Source: Clostridium sp. 1001275B_160808_H3 (GTDB lineage: Bacteria; Bacillota; Clostridia; Clostridiales; Clostridiaceae). Taken from it: a stretch of DNA of 64,000 nt. The notes under the pieces were generated by a model that did not search any database, was not told the origin of the DNA, and saw only the letters and a list, made by a program, of their open reading frames with translations. Shown one piece after another: positions 44,571 through 53,478 of this stretch (its first letter is position 1; each line of letters opens with the position of its first letter). A program made the position numbers and the translations under genes. The DNA lies in the NCBI RefSeq assembly GCF_015550425.1, contig NZ_JADNAT010000002.1, forward strand, positions 62,001-126,000. Direction: 5' to 3'.

Positions 44571-45536
44571 ATGGGTAATGATTATTATGAAATAATAAAA
44601 GATTCATTAAAGGATAAGGATTTTAAAATTCTTCCAGAGGAATATAGAATTGAGAATAAAAAACAGGGGACTATAGAAAGGTTAGAGTATAAGGTAGAAG
44701 ACTTAGAAAAGAGTAATAATATTAAACACTTGAATCTGTATCTTCCATATGAATATGAAGCTACAGATAAGAATAAAAAATATAATGTTCTATATCTAAT
44801 GCATGGTGGTGGAGAAGATGAGAATTTACTATTTGGAGGGCCTGGTAAAAATACAGAGTTAAAGAATATATTAGATAATATGATTGCTAATTGTGATATT
44901 AAACCTCTTATTGTAGTTACACCTACATTTTATGGTGTTAAAAATGATTTGAAAAATGATGAAGAACTTTGTCATGTTGAAACAATTGATCATTCACTTC
45001 CTATAATTGAAACTAAATATTTTCATAATGAATTGATTAATGATCTGATTCCATTTGTAGAAACTAAATATAATACTTATACATCATCAGCTAATAAAGA
45101 GGACTTGAAGGCGTCGCGTGAACATAGAGCTTTTGGTGGATTTTCTATGGGTTCAGTTACTACTTGGTATGCATTTATAAACTGTCTAGATTATTTTAAA
45201 TATTTTATACCATTAAGTGGTGACTGCTGGGCATTAGCTCAAAAAGCTGAAGGTAATATGGCAAAAGAAACAGCTGAATACTTAGCAAAAGTTGCAAAAG
45301 ATTCTGGCTATGCTCCAAAGGGCTATTATTTACTTTGCGCTTCAGGAGATTTGGATATTGCTTATCCTAATATGAAGCCTCAAATAGATGCTATGAGAGA
45401 ATTAAAGGATAGTTTTATTTATTCATCAGATTTGAAAGAAGGAAATTTTTATTTTATTGTGGGTCATGGTGGCATACATAATTGGCATTGGATTAACCAA
45501 TTTATTTATAATATACTTCCTGATTTATTTAATTAA
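44571..45536 (+). CDS. Alpha/beta-hydrolase esterase (feruloyl/acetyl esterase-like, CE1 type)
   Basis: 321 residues without a signal peptide. The oxyanion-hole region is VLYLMHGGGEDENLLFGGPG, nucleophile Ser in GGFSMGSVTTW (about 197), probable acid Asp in CASGDLDIAYP, and catalytic His in VGHGGIHNWHW. This matches the esterase D/CE1 type that removes ferulate or acetate from plant polysaccharides. The neighbouring sugar transporter and glycosidases support a role on oligosaccharides inside the cell. Confidence 0.85.
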   Translation: MGNDYYEIIKDSLKDKDFKILPEEYRIENKKQGTIERLEYKVEDLEKSNNIKHLNLYLPYEYEATDKNKKYNVLYLMHGGGEDENLLFGGPGKNTELKNILDNMIANCDIKPLIVVTPTFYGVKNDLKNDEELCHVETIDHSLPIIETKYFHNELINDLIPFVETKYNTYTSSANKEDLKASREHRAFGGFSMGSVTTWYAFINCLDYFKYFIPLSGDCWALAQKAEGNMAKETAEYLAKVAKDSGYAPKGYYLLCASGDLDIAYPNMKPQIDAMRELKDSFIYSSDLKEGNFYFIVGHGGIHNWHWINQFIYNILPDLFN

Positions 45537-45632
45537 TATAAAATATCTAGAATCTATATAGGAAAATATCTAGAATCTCTAGGGTGTTTTTATAAATAGT
45601 TTTGATATAAAATTTATCATAGTAGTACCTCT

Positions 45633-45646
45633 TGAAAACGATTTAA
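45633..45646. promoter_or_regulatory. Candidate catabolite (cre) site upstream of the Opp-type operon
   Basis: TGAAAACGATTTAA matches the Gram-positive cre consensus TGWAARCGNTWNCW except at one position. It is about 85 bp before the solute-binding protein gene. Carbon catabolite control by CcpA would fit a sugar operon; support is the motif only. Confidence 0.35.
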
Positions 45647-45728
45647 AACGAATTCAATGTAAAGGTATACTGATAAATTATTAAATATCATAAAAGTTAA
45701 TTACAAAAATATTTAGGGGGATGAGAGT

Positions 45729-47444
45729 ATGAAAGTCAAAAAAATCATTAGCCTTATTTGTACAGTGGTTGTTGCTACAGGACTATTAATAGGCTGTAAA
45801 TCAAGTGGAGGAGATAATGGCAAAGGTGGAGAAAATGAAAAACCAGTAGTATTAACAACTTTAGCGGAATCTTCACAAGGATGGGTAAGAAACTTTAATC
45901 CATACAATAAGCCAACTCAATTTATTCAAGGATTTATGTACGAGCCATTAGTTATTTTTGATGCAAATAATGGTGGAAAAGAAGTAATGTGGTTAGCTGA
46001 AGATATTAAAAGTGAAGAAGATAACAAAACTCTTATAGTAAAATTAAGAAAAGATGTTAAGTGGAGTGATGGAGAAGACTTCAATGCTGATGACGTTGTA
46101 TTCACATACACTTATTCAAAAGATAAACCAGAGATAGATACAAGTGGTAATTGGAACGGAGATAATCCAAAGTTACAATCAGTTGAAAAGGTAGATGATT
46201 ATACAGTTAAAATTGTAGTTTCAAAGCCTAATGTGTTTAATAGAAAAGATATATTTACACAAACTTGGATGGTTCCAGAGCATATATTCTCTAAAATTTC
46301 AGATCCAGCAACAGCAGTAGTAGAAAATCCAGTCGTTACAGGATCTTTCTCAGAAGTTAAAGATTTTACTCCTGAAATGGTTGTTTTGGGAAGAAACAAA
46401 AATTATTGGAAGGCTGATGATTTAAAAGTAGATGAATTAAGAATACCACAATTTGATGGAAATGATGCTGCCTTAGCATTATTAGAAGAAGGAAATATTG
46501 ACTGGGCTTATATTATGATTCCAGATATTGAAAACACTTATGTAAAAGGTGATGCTCATAAAAAATATTGGTACGGCAAAAATGATGGTTTAAGATTAAG
46601 CTTTAACTATATGACTAAAAATGAAAATAATAAGAAAGCTTTTGAATCAGTAGATTTTAGAAAAGCTGTATCTTTAGCAACTGATAGAAAAACTATTAAT
46701 GATTCTGCAGCATTTGGTTACTTAAGTGATGAGGTACCATCAGTTACTGGATTACCATCAATGTTGTCATCTTATATAAATAAAGAAGCAAAAGCACTTT
46801 CAGATCCATATACTAAATTTGATTTAACTGAAGCAGAAAAAATTCTTGATAAAGCAGGTTTTGTAGATAAAGATGGAGATAAATTCAGAGAAAATCCAGA
46901 TGGAACTCCAATTAAATTTGAAATAATTTCACCAGCAGGTTGGGCAGATTGGAACGCAGGAGCACAAATAGTTGCAGAAGATTTACAAAAAATTGGTATA
47001 AATGCTACAAATGCACCTAAAGAGCTTGGAGTTGTTACTGAAGCATGGGGAACTGGTGACTTTGATATGTTGTATACAGCTTATGGACAAAATACAAATA
47101 TATGGAAGTATTACTTTGACACAATTGGTGATCAATCAAGATTCTTAACAAGTACTTGGTGGTCAACTTGTCAAAATAATTATAAAAATGATGAAATGAC
47201 AGCTTTAATAGAAGAGTTACCAATAGCAACGGAAGAAAGACAAGCTGAAATAATTGAAACAATTGAAAAATTCTTTGCTGAAAATATGATTAGTGTACCA
47301 ATATTATTCAATGGTAAGTGGAATGTTTATAGTGATGCTAGATTTACAGGTTGGACAACAGAAGAAGGTAAAGGTCCAGACCCAGCTAACTGCATACATG
47401 ACTCTAAAATACTACAATTAATGGAATTAGAGCCAGTAAAATAA
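45729..47444 (+). CDS. Family 5 extracellular solute-binding lipoprotein
   Basis: 571 residues. Lipoprotein signal with lipobox LLIGC (Cys23), then a Gly-rich linker. The body is a peptide/nickel/oligosaccharide-binding family 5 fold, with FIQGFMYEPLVIFD, the family motif LRKDVKWSDGEDFNADDVVFTYTYSKD, and FDMLYTAYGQN. It is the binding component for the permeases and ATPases that follow. The downstream beta-glucosidase suggests that the ligand is an oligosaccharide such as a cello-oligosaccharide rather than a peptide, as known for some family 5 proteins. Confidence 0.88.
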   Translation: MKVKKIISLICTVVVATGLLIGCKSSGGDNGKGGENEKPVVLTTLAESSQGWVRNFNPYNKPTQFIQGFMYEPLVIFDANNGGKEVMWLAEDIKSEEDNKTLIVKLRKDVKWSDGEDFNADDVVFTYTYSKDKPEIDTSGNWNGDNPKLQSVEKVDDYTVKIVVSKPNVFNRKDIFTQTWMVPEHIFSKISDPATAVVENPVVTGSFSEVKDFTPEMVVLGRNKNYWKADDLKVDELRIPQFDGNDAALALLEEGNIDWAYIMIPDIENTYVKGDAHKKYWYGKNDGLRLSFNYMTKNENNKKAFESVDFRKAVSLATDRKTINDSAAFGYLSDEVPSVTGLPSMLSSYINKEAKALSDPYTKFDLTEAEKILDKAGFVDKDGDKFRENPDGTPIKFEIISPAGWADWNAGAQIVAEDLQKIGINATNAPKELGVVTEAWGTGDFDMLYTAYGQNTNIWKYYFDTIGDQSRFLTSTWWSTCQNNYKNDEMTALIEELPIATEERQAEIIETIEKFFAENMISVPILFNGKWNVYSDARFTGWTTEEGKGPDPANCIHDSKILQLMELEPVK

Positions 47445-47474
47445 ATTATTAATTAATATTAGAGGAGGAGAAAG

Positions 47475-48464
47475 ATGAAATATATTTTAAAACGATTATG
47501 GTTTTATTTTATGGCATTTATTGGAGCATTTACGCTAAACTTCTTTCTTCCTCGTCTTATGCCAGGAGACCCAGTCCAAATGAGATTAGGAGAGCTTGCA
47601 CAACAAGGTGGTAAAGTAGATCCAGCCACTATACAAGCTATTGAAAAAATGTTTGGAATTAATAGCAATGAGCCTTTAATAGTAACTTATTTTAGAAACT
47701 TTGTTGATATATTAAAAGGTGATTGGGGAGTTTCCTTTACAAATAACCTATATCCTGTTACTGAGGTAATAAAAAGACCATTAGGATGGACAATATTTTT
47801 ATGTGGAACAGCATTAATATTATCATTTATTATTAATACGGCTTTAGGTATATTTGTTGCATGGAGAAGAGGAAGTAGATTAGATACAACGTTAACAGTT
47901 GGTGGACAAATTATGGCAAATATTCCTGCTGTAATTATTGCATTAACTCTAAGTTATACATTGGCTTATACTGGAGTTTTCCCTAAGGGGTATGCAGTAA
48001 CTCCATTATTATATGCCAAAGGTTTTGAATATATTAAGGATGTTTCCTATCATGCCTTCTTGCCAGTAACTGCTATTATTTTAAGTGGTTTTGGTGGAAT
48101 AATGGGTATGAGGGCTAATATGATAAATCAATTAGGTGAAGATTATATAGTGATGGGAGTTGCAAAAGGCGTTCCTGATAAAAAGATTATGTTTAAATAC
48201 TGTGCAAGAAATGCTATGTTACCAGTAGTAACTTCATTTGCAATGTCAGTTGGATTTTTACTTGGTGGGCAACTACTTATTGAGAATATATTTAACTATC
48301 CAGGATTAGGAAAGTTAATGATTCAGGCTATTAATGGTAGAGACTATCCATTAATGCAGGGTATTTTACTTATGACTACTATTTTGATGCTGTCAGCTAA
48401 TTTTATTGCAGATATGAGTGTTTTTCTTCTTGATCCAAGAATTAGAAGACAATCAGGAGAATAA
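47475..48464 (+). CDS. ABC transporter permease (OppB/DppB type)
   Basis: 329 residues with six membrane helices. N-terminal RLWFYFMAFIGAFTLNFFLP and PRLMPGDPV are family-typical. The coupling loop with the EAA-like motif is at INQLGEDYIVMGVAKGVPDK. It pairs with the OppC-type permease 26 bp downstream. AGGAGG lies before the ATG. Confidence 0.92.
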   Translation: MKYILKRLWFYFMAFIGAFTLNFFLPRLMPGDPVQMRLGELAQQGGKVDPATIQAIEKMFGINSNEPLIVTYFRNFVDILKGDWGVSFTNNLYPVTEVIKRPLGWTIFLCGTALILSFIINTALGIFVAWRRGSRLDTTLTVGGQIMANIPAVIIALTLSYTLAYTGVFPKGYAVTPLLYAKGFEYIKDVSYHAFLPVTAIILSGFGGIMGMRANMINQLGEDYIVMGVAKGVPDKKIMFKYCARNAMLPVVTSFAMSVGFLLGGQLLIENIFNYPGLGKLMIQAINGRDYPLMQGILLMTTILMLSANFIADMSVFLLDPRIRRQSGE

Positions 48465-48490
48465 TTATAAGGAAGGTATGAGGTTGCAAT

Positions 48491-49447
48491 ATGGTAAAGA
48501 AATTATTTAATTCTAAAATAGTTAATTTTTTGAAGGAGTCTCCTAAAACTACTGTTGGAGTGGTTTTAATATTTATTGTATTAATATTAACTCTTGGAGC
48601 GAACTTATTTACACCATATGAACCTATGCAAACATTTGATGGATTATGGCGTGTAGCTCCATCATCTGACCATATTCTTGGAACCACACAAGCAGGTAAA
48701 GATGTATGGGCTCAAACTTTATATGGTGGAAGAGTATCCATATCAGTTGGAATTTTTGCAGGGGCAATTGCGGTTGTTTTAAGTTTAATAGTTGGAATTA
48801 CTGCAGGTTATTTTGGTGGGGTAGTAGATAATAGTATCACAACTACAATAAATATAATTATGGTTATTCCACAAACAGTATTACTATTAATAATAGCTTC
48901 AATGATAGGGAAAATTTCTCCTCTAGCAATTGGAATTATTATAGGTGTTACTTCTTGGCCTTGGGGAGCTCGTGTTTATAGAGCACAAACTATGAGTTTA
49001 AGAAATAGAGAGTTTGTGAAATCGGCTGAAACTTTAGGGGAATCTAAAATTCGTATATTATTTGTTGAAATAATGCCTAATATGTTATCCATGATAACTT
49101 CAGGCTTTATAGGAACTGTAATATACGCTATTATGGCACAGTCTTTTATTGAATTTATAGGTTTTGGAGATAGAATGTCAGTAACCTGGGGACAAATGTT
49201 AAATAATGCCCAAAGTACTGGTGCTTTAAATAGTGGTGTATGGTGGGAGATACTTGGACCAAGTGTATTTGTAATATTATTTGGAGCTGGACTCACACTA
49301 ATTAATTTCTCTATTGATGAGGTATCTAATCCAAAATTAAGAGCTCAAAGGATTATGAGAAAATACTATAAAGAAAAGAAGAATCAAGAAAGATTATTAA
49401 AGAAAGGGTTCTCAGGAATTACTACTTGTGAAGGAGGGCTTAAGTGA
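48491..49447 (+). CDS. ABC transporter permease (OppC/DppC type)
   Basis: 318 residues, six membrane helices. It has the N-terminal signature LGTTQAGKDVWAQTLYGGRVSISVG (central part), and the coupling loop SLRNREFVKSAETLGESK. The stop overlaps the start of the first ATPase gene (ATGA-type overlap region at 49444), so translation is coupled. Confidence 0.92.
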   Translation: MVKKLFNSKIVNFLKESPKTTVGVVLIFIVLILTLGANLFTPYEPMQTFDGLWRVAPSSDHILGTTQAGKDVWAQTLYGGRVSISVGIFAGAIAVVLSLIVGITAGYFGGVVDNSITTTINIIMVIPQTVLLLIIASMIGKISPLAIGIIIGVTSWPWGARVYRAQTMSLRNREFVKSAETLGESKIRILFVEIMPNMLSMITSGFIGTVIYAIMAQSFIEFIGFGDRMSVTWGQMLNNAQSTGALNSGVWWEILGPSVFVILFGAGLTLINFSIDEVSNPKLRAQRIMRKYYKEKKNQERLLKKGFSGITTCEGGLK

Positions 49448-50424
49448 TGGGAGCAATACTTGAGGTTGAAAATCTTTGTGTTGATTATATAACAGAAAGA
49501 GGACATATAAGAGCAGTAGATAATGTAAGTTTTGTTATTGAAGAAGGAAAAAGTTTAGGACTTGCAGGAGAATCAGGTTGTGGTAAAAGTACTATTGCCT
49601 ATTCATTAATGAGATTGCATAGACCTCCAGCACTTATCACTGGTGGAAAAATAAAAATGGATGGAAAAGATATTTTATCCTTATCAGAAAATCAATTGCA
49701 AGATTTTAGATGGAATAAAATAAGTATGGTGTTCCAATCAGCTATGAACTGTTTAAATCCAGTAGTTACTCTTGAAAATCAGTTTTTTGAACTTTATAAA
49801 ACCCATGGAATAACTAAAAATAAGAAAAAAGCAAGAAAGATGGCAGAAGAGCTTCTAGAAGTGGTAGGAATTCCAGCTAATCGTTTAGGAGATTATCCAC
49901 ATCAATTTTCAGGTGGAATGAGACAGCGTGCTGTAATTGCCATGGCATTGGCTTTAAAACCAAGGCTTCTTATATTAGATGAACCTACTACAGCATTAGA
50001 CACCGTAGTTCAAAGAGAAATACTACAAAAAATATATGAGTTAAAGGAAAAATTTAATTTTTCAATTTTATTTATTACTCATGATATTAGTTTAATGATG
50101 GAATTCTGTGATACAGTAGCAATAATGTATGCAGGGGAAATTGTTGAACAAGCATCTTCAAAGAAGATATTAAAGAATCCACAACATCCATATGCTTATG
50201 GATTAAAGAATTCATTCCCTTCATTGCAAGGTGAAATAGAATACATGGAAGGAATTCCTGGTTCACCATTAAATTTAAGTTGTATTCCTAAAGGATGTAG
50301 ATTCCAAGACAGATGTTTTAAAGCAACTAAAATATGCTTTGAAGAAGAACCAAAAAGAAGTTCAAAAGATGATGAATTCTTCTTCTGTCACAATCCATTA
50401 GAATTGGTAAAGGAGATAGGATAA
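49444..50424 (+). CDS. ABC transporter ATPase (OppD/DppD type)
   Basis: 326 residues. Walker A GESGCGKST, signature FSGGMRQR, Walker B LLILDEPTTALDT, switch His ITHDISLM, and the C-terminal oligopeptide-transporter extension with a Cys cluster (CIPKGCRFQDRC, about 285) that in relatives binds an iron-sulfur cluster. An alternative Met, two residues in (49447), is also possible as start. Confidence 0.92.
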   Translation: MMGAILEVENLCVDYITERGHIRAVDNVSFVIEEGKSLGLAGESGCGKSTIAYSLMRLHRPPALITGGKIKMDGKDILSLSENQLQDFRWNKISMVFQSAMNCLNPVVTLENQFFELYKTHGITKNKKKARKMAEELLEVVGIPANRLGDYPHQFSGGMRQRAVIAMALALKPRLLILDEPTTALDTVVQREILQKIYELKEKFNFSILFITHDISLMMEFCDTVAIMYAGEIVEQASSKKILKNPQHPYAYGLKNSFPSLQGEIEYMEGIPGSPLNLSCIPKGCRFQDRCFKATKICFEEEPKRSSKDDEFFFCHNPLELVKEIG

Positions 50425-50427
50425 GAT

Positions 50428-51423
50428 ATGGAAGAACAAAAATTAGTAAAACCAATATTTAGTGTAAAAAATGTTACAATGGATTTTAAAGTTGCTAAAA
50501 AAAGCTTCTTTTCAAAGAAAAGTACTATCCGTGCTTTAAATGATATATCTTTTGATTTATATCCTGGAGAGTCTTTAGCAATAGTTGGAGAATCAGGTTG
50601 TGGAAAGTCTACATTATGTAGAATTGCAATGAAATTCTATGAACCAAGTTCTGGAAAAATGTTTTTTGAAAAGGAAAATATTCATGAATTAAAAGGTGAA
50701 AAGTTTAAAAATTATAGACAAAAGGCTCAAATGATTTTCCAAGATCCTTTTTCATCTTTAAATCCATTACACAATATATATTATCATCTTAAAAGGCCTT
50801 TAGAGCTTTATCATCCTTCTGATGAAGAGACAATGTATAAAAAGATGGATGAATATCTAACAATGGTTGGATTAACTCCACCTAAGGATCAAGGTGAAAA
50901 ATTTCCACATCAACTTTCTGGTGGGCAAAAGCAAAGAGCTTATATTGCAAGAGTACTAGCAGTGGGAGCTGATGTGATTTTTGCAGATGAACCGACTTCA
51001 ATGCTTGATGTATCCATAAGACTTGGAGTTTTAAACTTATTAAATAAACTAAAAAAAGAAATGAAAAAATCTTTTGTATATATTACTCATGATATTGCTA
51101 CAGCAAGATATTTTGCAGATAGAATAATAGTATTATATGCGGGGCATATGGTTGAATGGGGAGATGTAGATAAAGTAATTTGCAATCCAAAGCATCCATA
51201 TACTAGGCTTCTTGTAGCAGCAGCTCCAGATCCTGAAAGAGAAGGAGTGATTGATTTACCAGTTATAAGAGATAAAGATACAGAAATAAGACAGTGGACT
51301 CCTGAAAGTAAGGGATGCCCATTTAGAACTAGATGTCCAGAAGCAAAGGAAATTTGCGCAAGTGAATGTCCAGAAGCTAGAGAAGTGGAGCCTGGACAAT
51401 TTATTAGATGTATCCATGGTTAG
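50428..51423 (+). CDS. ABC transporter ATPase (OppF/DppF type)
   Basis: 331 residues. Walker A GESGCGKST, Q-loop MIFQDPFSSLNP, signature LSGGQKQR, Walker B VIFADEPTSMLDV, switch His ITHDIATA. The C-terminal extension has CPFRTRCPEAKEICASECP, the same Cys-cluster type as in the OppD partner. It starts three bases after the previous gene. Last gene of the transporter operon; a terminator follows. Confidence 0.92.
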   Translation: MEEQKLVKPIFSVKNVTMDFKVAKKSFFSKKSTIRALNDISFDLYPGESLAIVGESGCGKSTLCRIAMKFYEPSSGKMFFEKENIHELKGEKFKNYRQKAQMIFQDPFSSLNPLHNIYYHLKRPLELYHPSDEETMYKKMDEYLTMVGLTPPKDQGEKFPHQLSGGQKQRAYIARVLAVGADVIFADEPTSMLDVSIRLGVLNLLNKLKKEMKKSFVYITHDIATARYFADRIIVLYAGHMVEWGDVDKVICNPKHPYTRLLVAAAPDPEREGVIDLPVIRDKDTEIRQWTPESKGCPFRTRCPEAKEICASECPEAREVEPGQFIRCIHG

Positions 51424-51476
51424 TTTTGAAAATGGTTTCTTATGAAATTTTTTTGTTAGAATAAAAATTATTTTCC

Positions 51477-51516
51477 ATAAATCCTAGAGGATAGACTCTG
51501 GGATTTATTTATTAGC
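51477..51516 (+). terminator. Terminator of the Opp-type operon
   Basis: ATAAATCCTAGAG (51477-51489) pairs over 13 bp with CTCTGGGATTTAT (51496-51508), one G-T, followed by TTATTAG. Confidence 0.75.
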
Positions 51517-51681
51517 AAAATAGCTTACACTAATTATTCAGAAAAGTAATTGAATATTTTTATATAATTTATATTTTATGGTAATATTGGATGTTATATA
51601 ATATTAATATGTAAGATAATGAGATAGGTTTTATGAGCAAAGGTGTTATTATTTTACCAGCAATAAGAGGGGGAGAATAAG

Positions 51682-53193
51682 ATGCTAAAGGTACTTATAG
51701 CAGATGATGAACCATATGTAAGAAAAGAATTAAAAAATATTATTAACTGGAATGAATGTGGATTTACTATATGTGGAGAAGGTACTGATGGTTATGATAC
51801 TTATGAAAAGATTTGTGATTTAAAGCCAGATTTAATATTAATGGATATAAAAATGTATGGAAAATCAGGCTTAGATATTATAAGAGATGTAAAGAAAAAA
51901 GGGTTTTTAGGAAAATTTATAATAGTAAGTGAGTATTCTGAATTTAATTACGTAAAAAATGCTATGAGATATGGAGCAAAATCTTATTTATTAAAGCCAA
52001 TAGATAAAGATGAGCTACTTGAGGTAGTTAATGAAGTAAGAAAAGAAATTTTTTATAAAATAAATATAAATACAAATATTGGAAGAAAACTTGAATTGAT
52101 AAAAGAATACGCTTTAGTAAGGCTCTGCTTAAATAATTATTTAGAAGAAGCAAGGGAAATCTTAAATTCTATAAATAATAAAAGCTTATATGTAGCATTA
52201 ATATCTAATGATAAAAATAAATTTGATAATGATGATATAATTGATTTAAAAGAGTCAGTTGAAGAAAATTTAAGTGGCAATAATACTAATGTTTTTAGAG
52301 TTAAAAATAGAGTTGCGATAATATTTTATGACAAAAGTATTGAATCGATTTATTCATTATTAAAAAAAATGAAAATACAAATTGAAAAAGAGATGAAAGA
52401 AAATCTTTTTATTACAATAGGAGAAGAAGTTAGTAATATTAATAAAATTAATCATTCATATGAAAGTGCTAAAGAGTTAATGAATAAGAAGTATTTATAC
52501 CTTAATCAAGGCATTATTTATAAGGATAAGATAAAAAATACTATTAATACCTCAATTACTGAAGAACAAATAATTAATAATTTATATAGCTATATAGAAA
52601 TAGGTGAAGTAGAGGAGATAAAGAAAAGCTTTTTATTACTAGAAAAAATTATATTAGAAAAGAATTATAAAGAAGAACAAATAAAGGCTTTACTAACTAC
52701 TTACTATATTCAATTAAAAGATAATATTATATCAAACTATAATGTAAAAGAACCATTAGATATGGATAATAAAATAATTATTGAAGAAATCTATAGTAAG
52801 AATAGCTTAAATGAAGTTATTAAGTTTTTAATAGATAAATTTTTGAATATTTCAAAATATGTAGCAAGTAACTTTAAGGGTAAAGGTATTAAAAGAATAA
52901 TCAAATATGTAGATAGCAAATATTATAGAGATTTAAAATTAGAGGATTTAGCAGAAATATTTAATTATAACAGCTCTTACTTAGGCAAATTATTTAAAGA
53001 TACTACAGGTAAAAATTTTAATACTTATTTAGATAATGTGAGAATAGAACAAGCTAAAAAATTACTTGTTGAGGATAAATTGAAGGTATATGAAGTATGT
53101 GAAAAGGTAGGTTATAAAAATATTGATTATTTTTATTATAAATTTAAAAAGTATGTAGGTATAAGTCCTTTAAATTATAAGAAGATAAAGTAA
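51682..53193 (+). CDS. Response regulator of the YesN/AraC type
   Basis: 503 residues. An N-terminal receiver domain has the acidic pair DDE at about 8-10, phosphorylated Asp in LILMDIKM (about 55) and the switch Lys in LLKPID. A long middle region without clear motifs follows, then a C-terminal AraC helix-turn-helix pair (LAEIFNYNSSYLGKLFKDTTG and VCEKVGYKNIDYFYYKFKK). Such regulators usually work with a YesM-like sensor kinase encoded next door and control sugar transport; no kinase is in this window. GAGGGGG precedes the ATG. It probably controls the flanking importer and glucosidase. Confidence 0.9.
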   Translation: MLKVLIADDEPYVRKELKNIINWNECGFTICGEGTDGYDTYEKICDLKPDLILMDIKMYGKSGLDIIRDVKKKGFLGKFIIVSEYSEFNYVKNAMRYGAKSYLLKPIDKDELLEVVNEVRKEIFYKININTNIGRKLELIKEYALVRLCLNNYLEEAREILNSINNKSLYVALISNDKNKFDNDDIIDLKESVEENLSGNNTNVFRVKNRVAIIFYDKSIESIYSLLKKMKIQIEKEMKENLFITIGEEVSNINKINHSYESAKELMNKKYLYLNQGIIYKDKIKNTINTSITEEQIINNLYSYIEIGEVEEIKKSFLLLEKIILEKNYKEEQIKALLTTYYIQLKDNIISNYNVKEPLDMDNKIIIEEIYSKNSLNEVIKFLIDKFLNISKYVASNFKGKGIKRIIKYVDSKYYRDLKLEDLAEIFNYNSSYLGKLFKDTTGKNFNTYLDNVRIEQAKKLLVEDKLKVYEVCEKVGYKNIDYFYYKFKKYVGISPLNYKKIK

Positions 53194-53478
53194 CTACAAC
53201 AATGCCGAAATATTTATATAATAAATTACAAGAATCAGTTTGAATATCATGTTTTATTATTTGAAATACTAGTTTGAATAATTAAACCATTAGGTTGTAC
53301 AATGTTTTATTTAATCGTTTACTATATATTGTGAACTATGTGAAAAATAATATGAAAATGTGAGAAGTTATATAAAGAATGGGAGGTGTAATTTGAAATT
53401 AAAGTAAATTAAGATTATAGGTATGAAATTATATAATATGTAAAAAGTTAATTTAAATAAAAGTTAATGGAGGATAAT
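53194..53478. promoter_or_regulatory. Upstream region of the beta-glucosidase gene
   Basis: 285 bp without a gene. A partial cre-like word lies at 53310-53323 (complement AGTAAACGATTAAA, two mismatches). GGGAGGTG at about 53381 is followed by no proper gene. Confidence 0.3.

Noticed and set aside
53187..53205. Fourth copy of the GTAACTAC motif after the response regulator gene
   Set aside because: The single half-site GTAACTAC has no partner 16 bases away.
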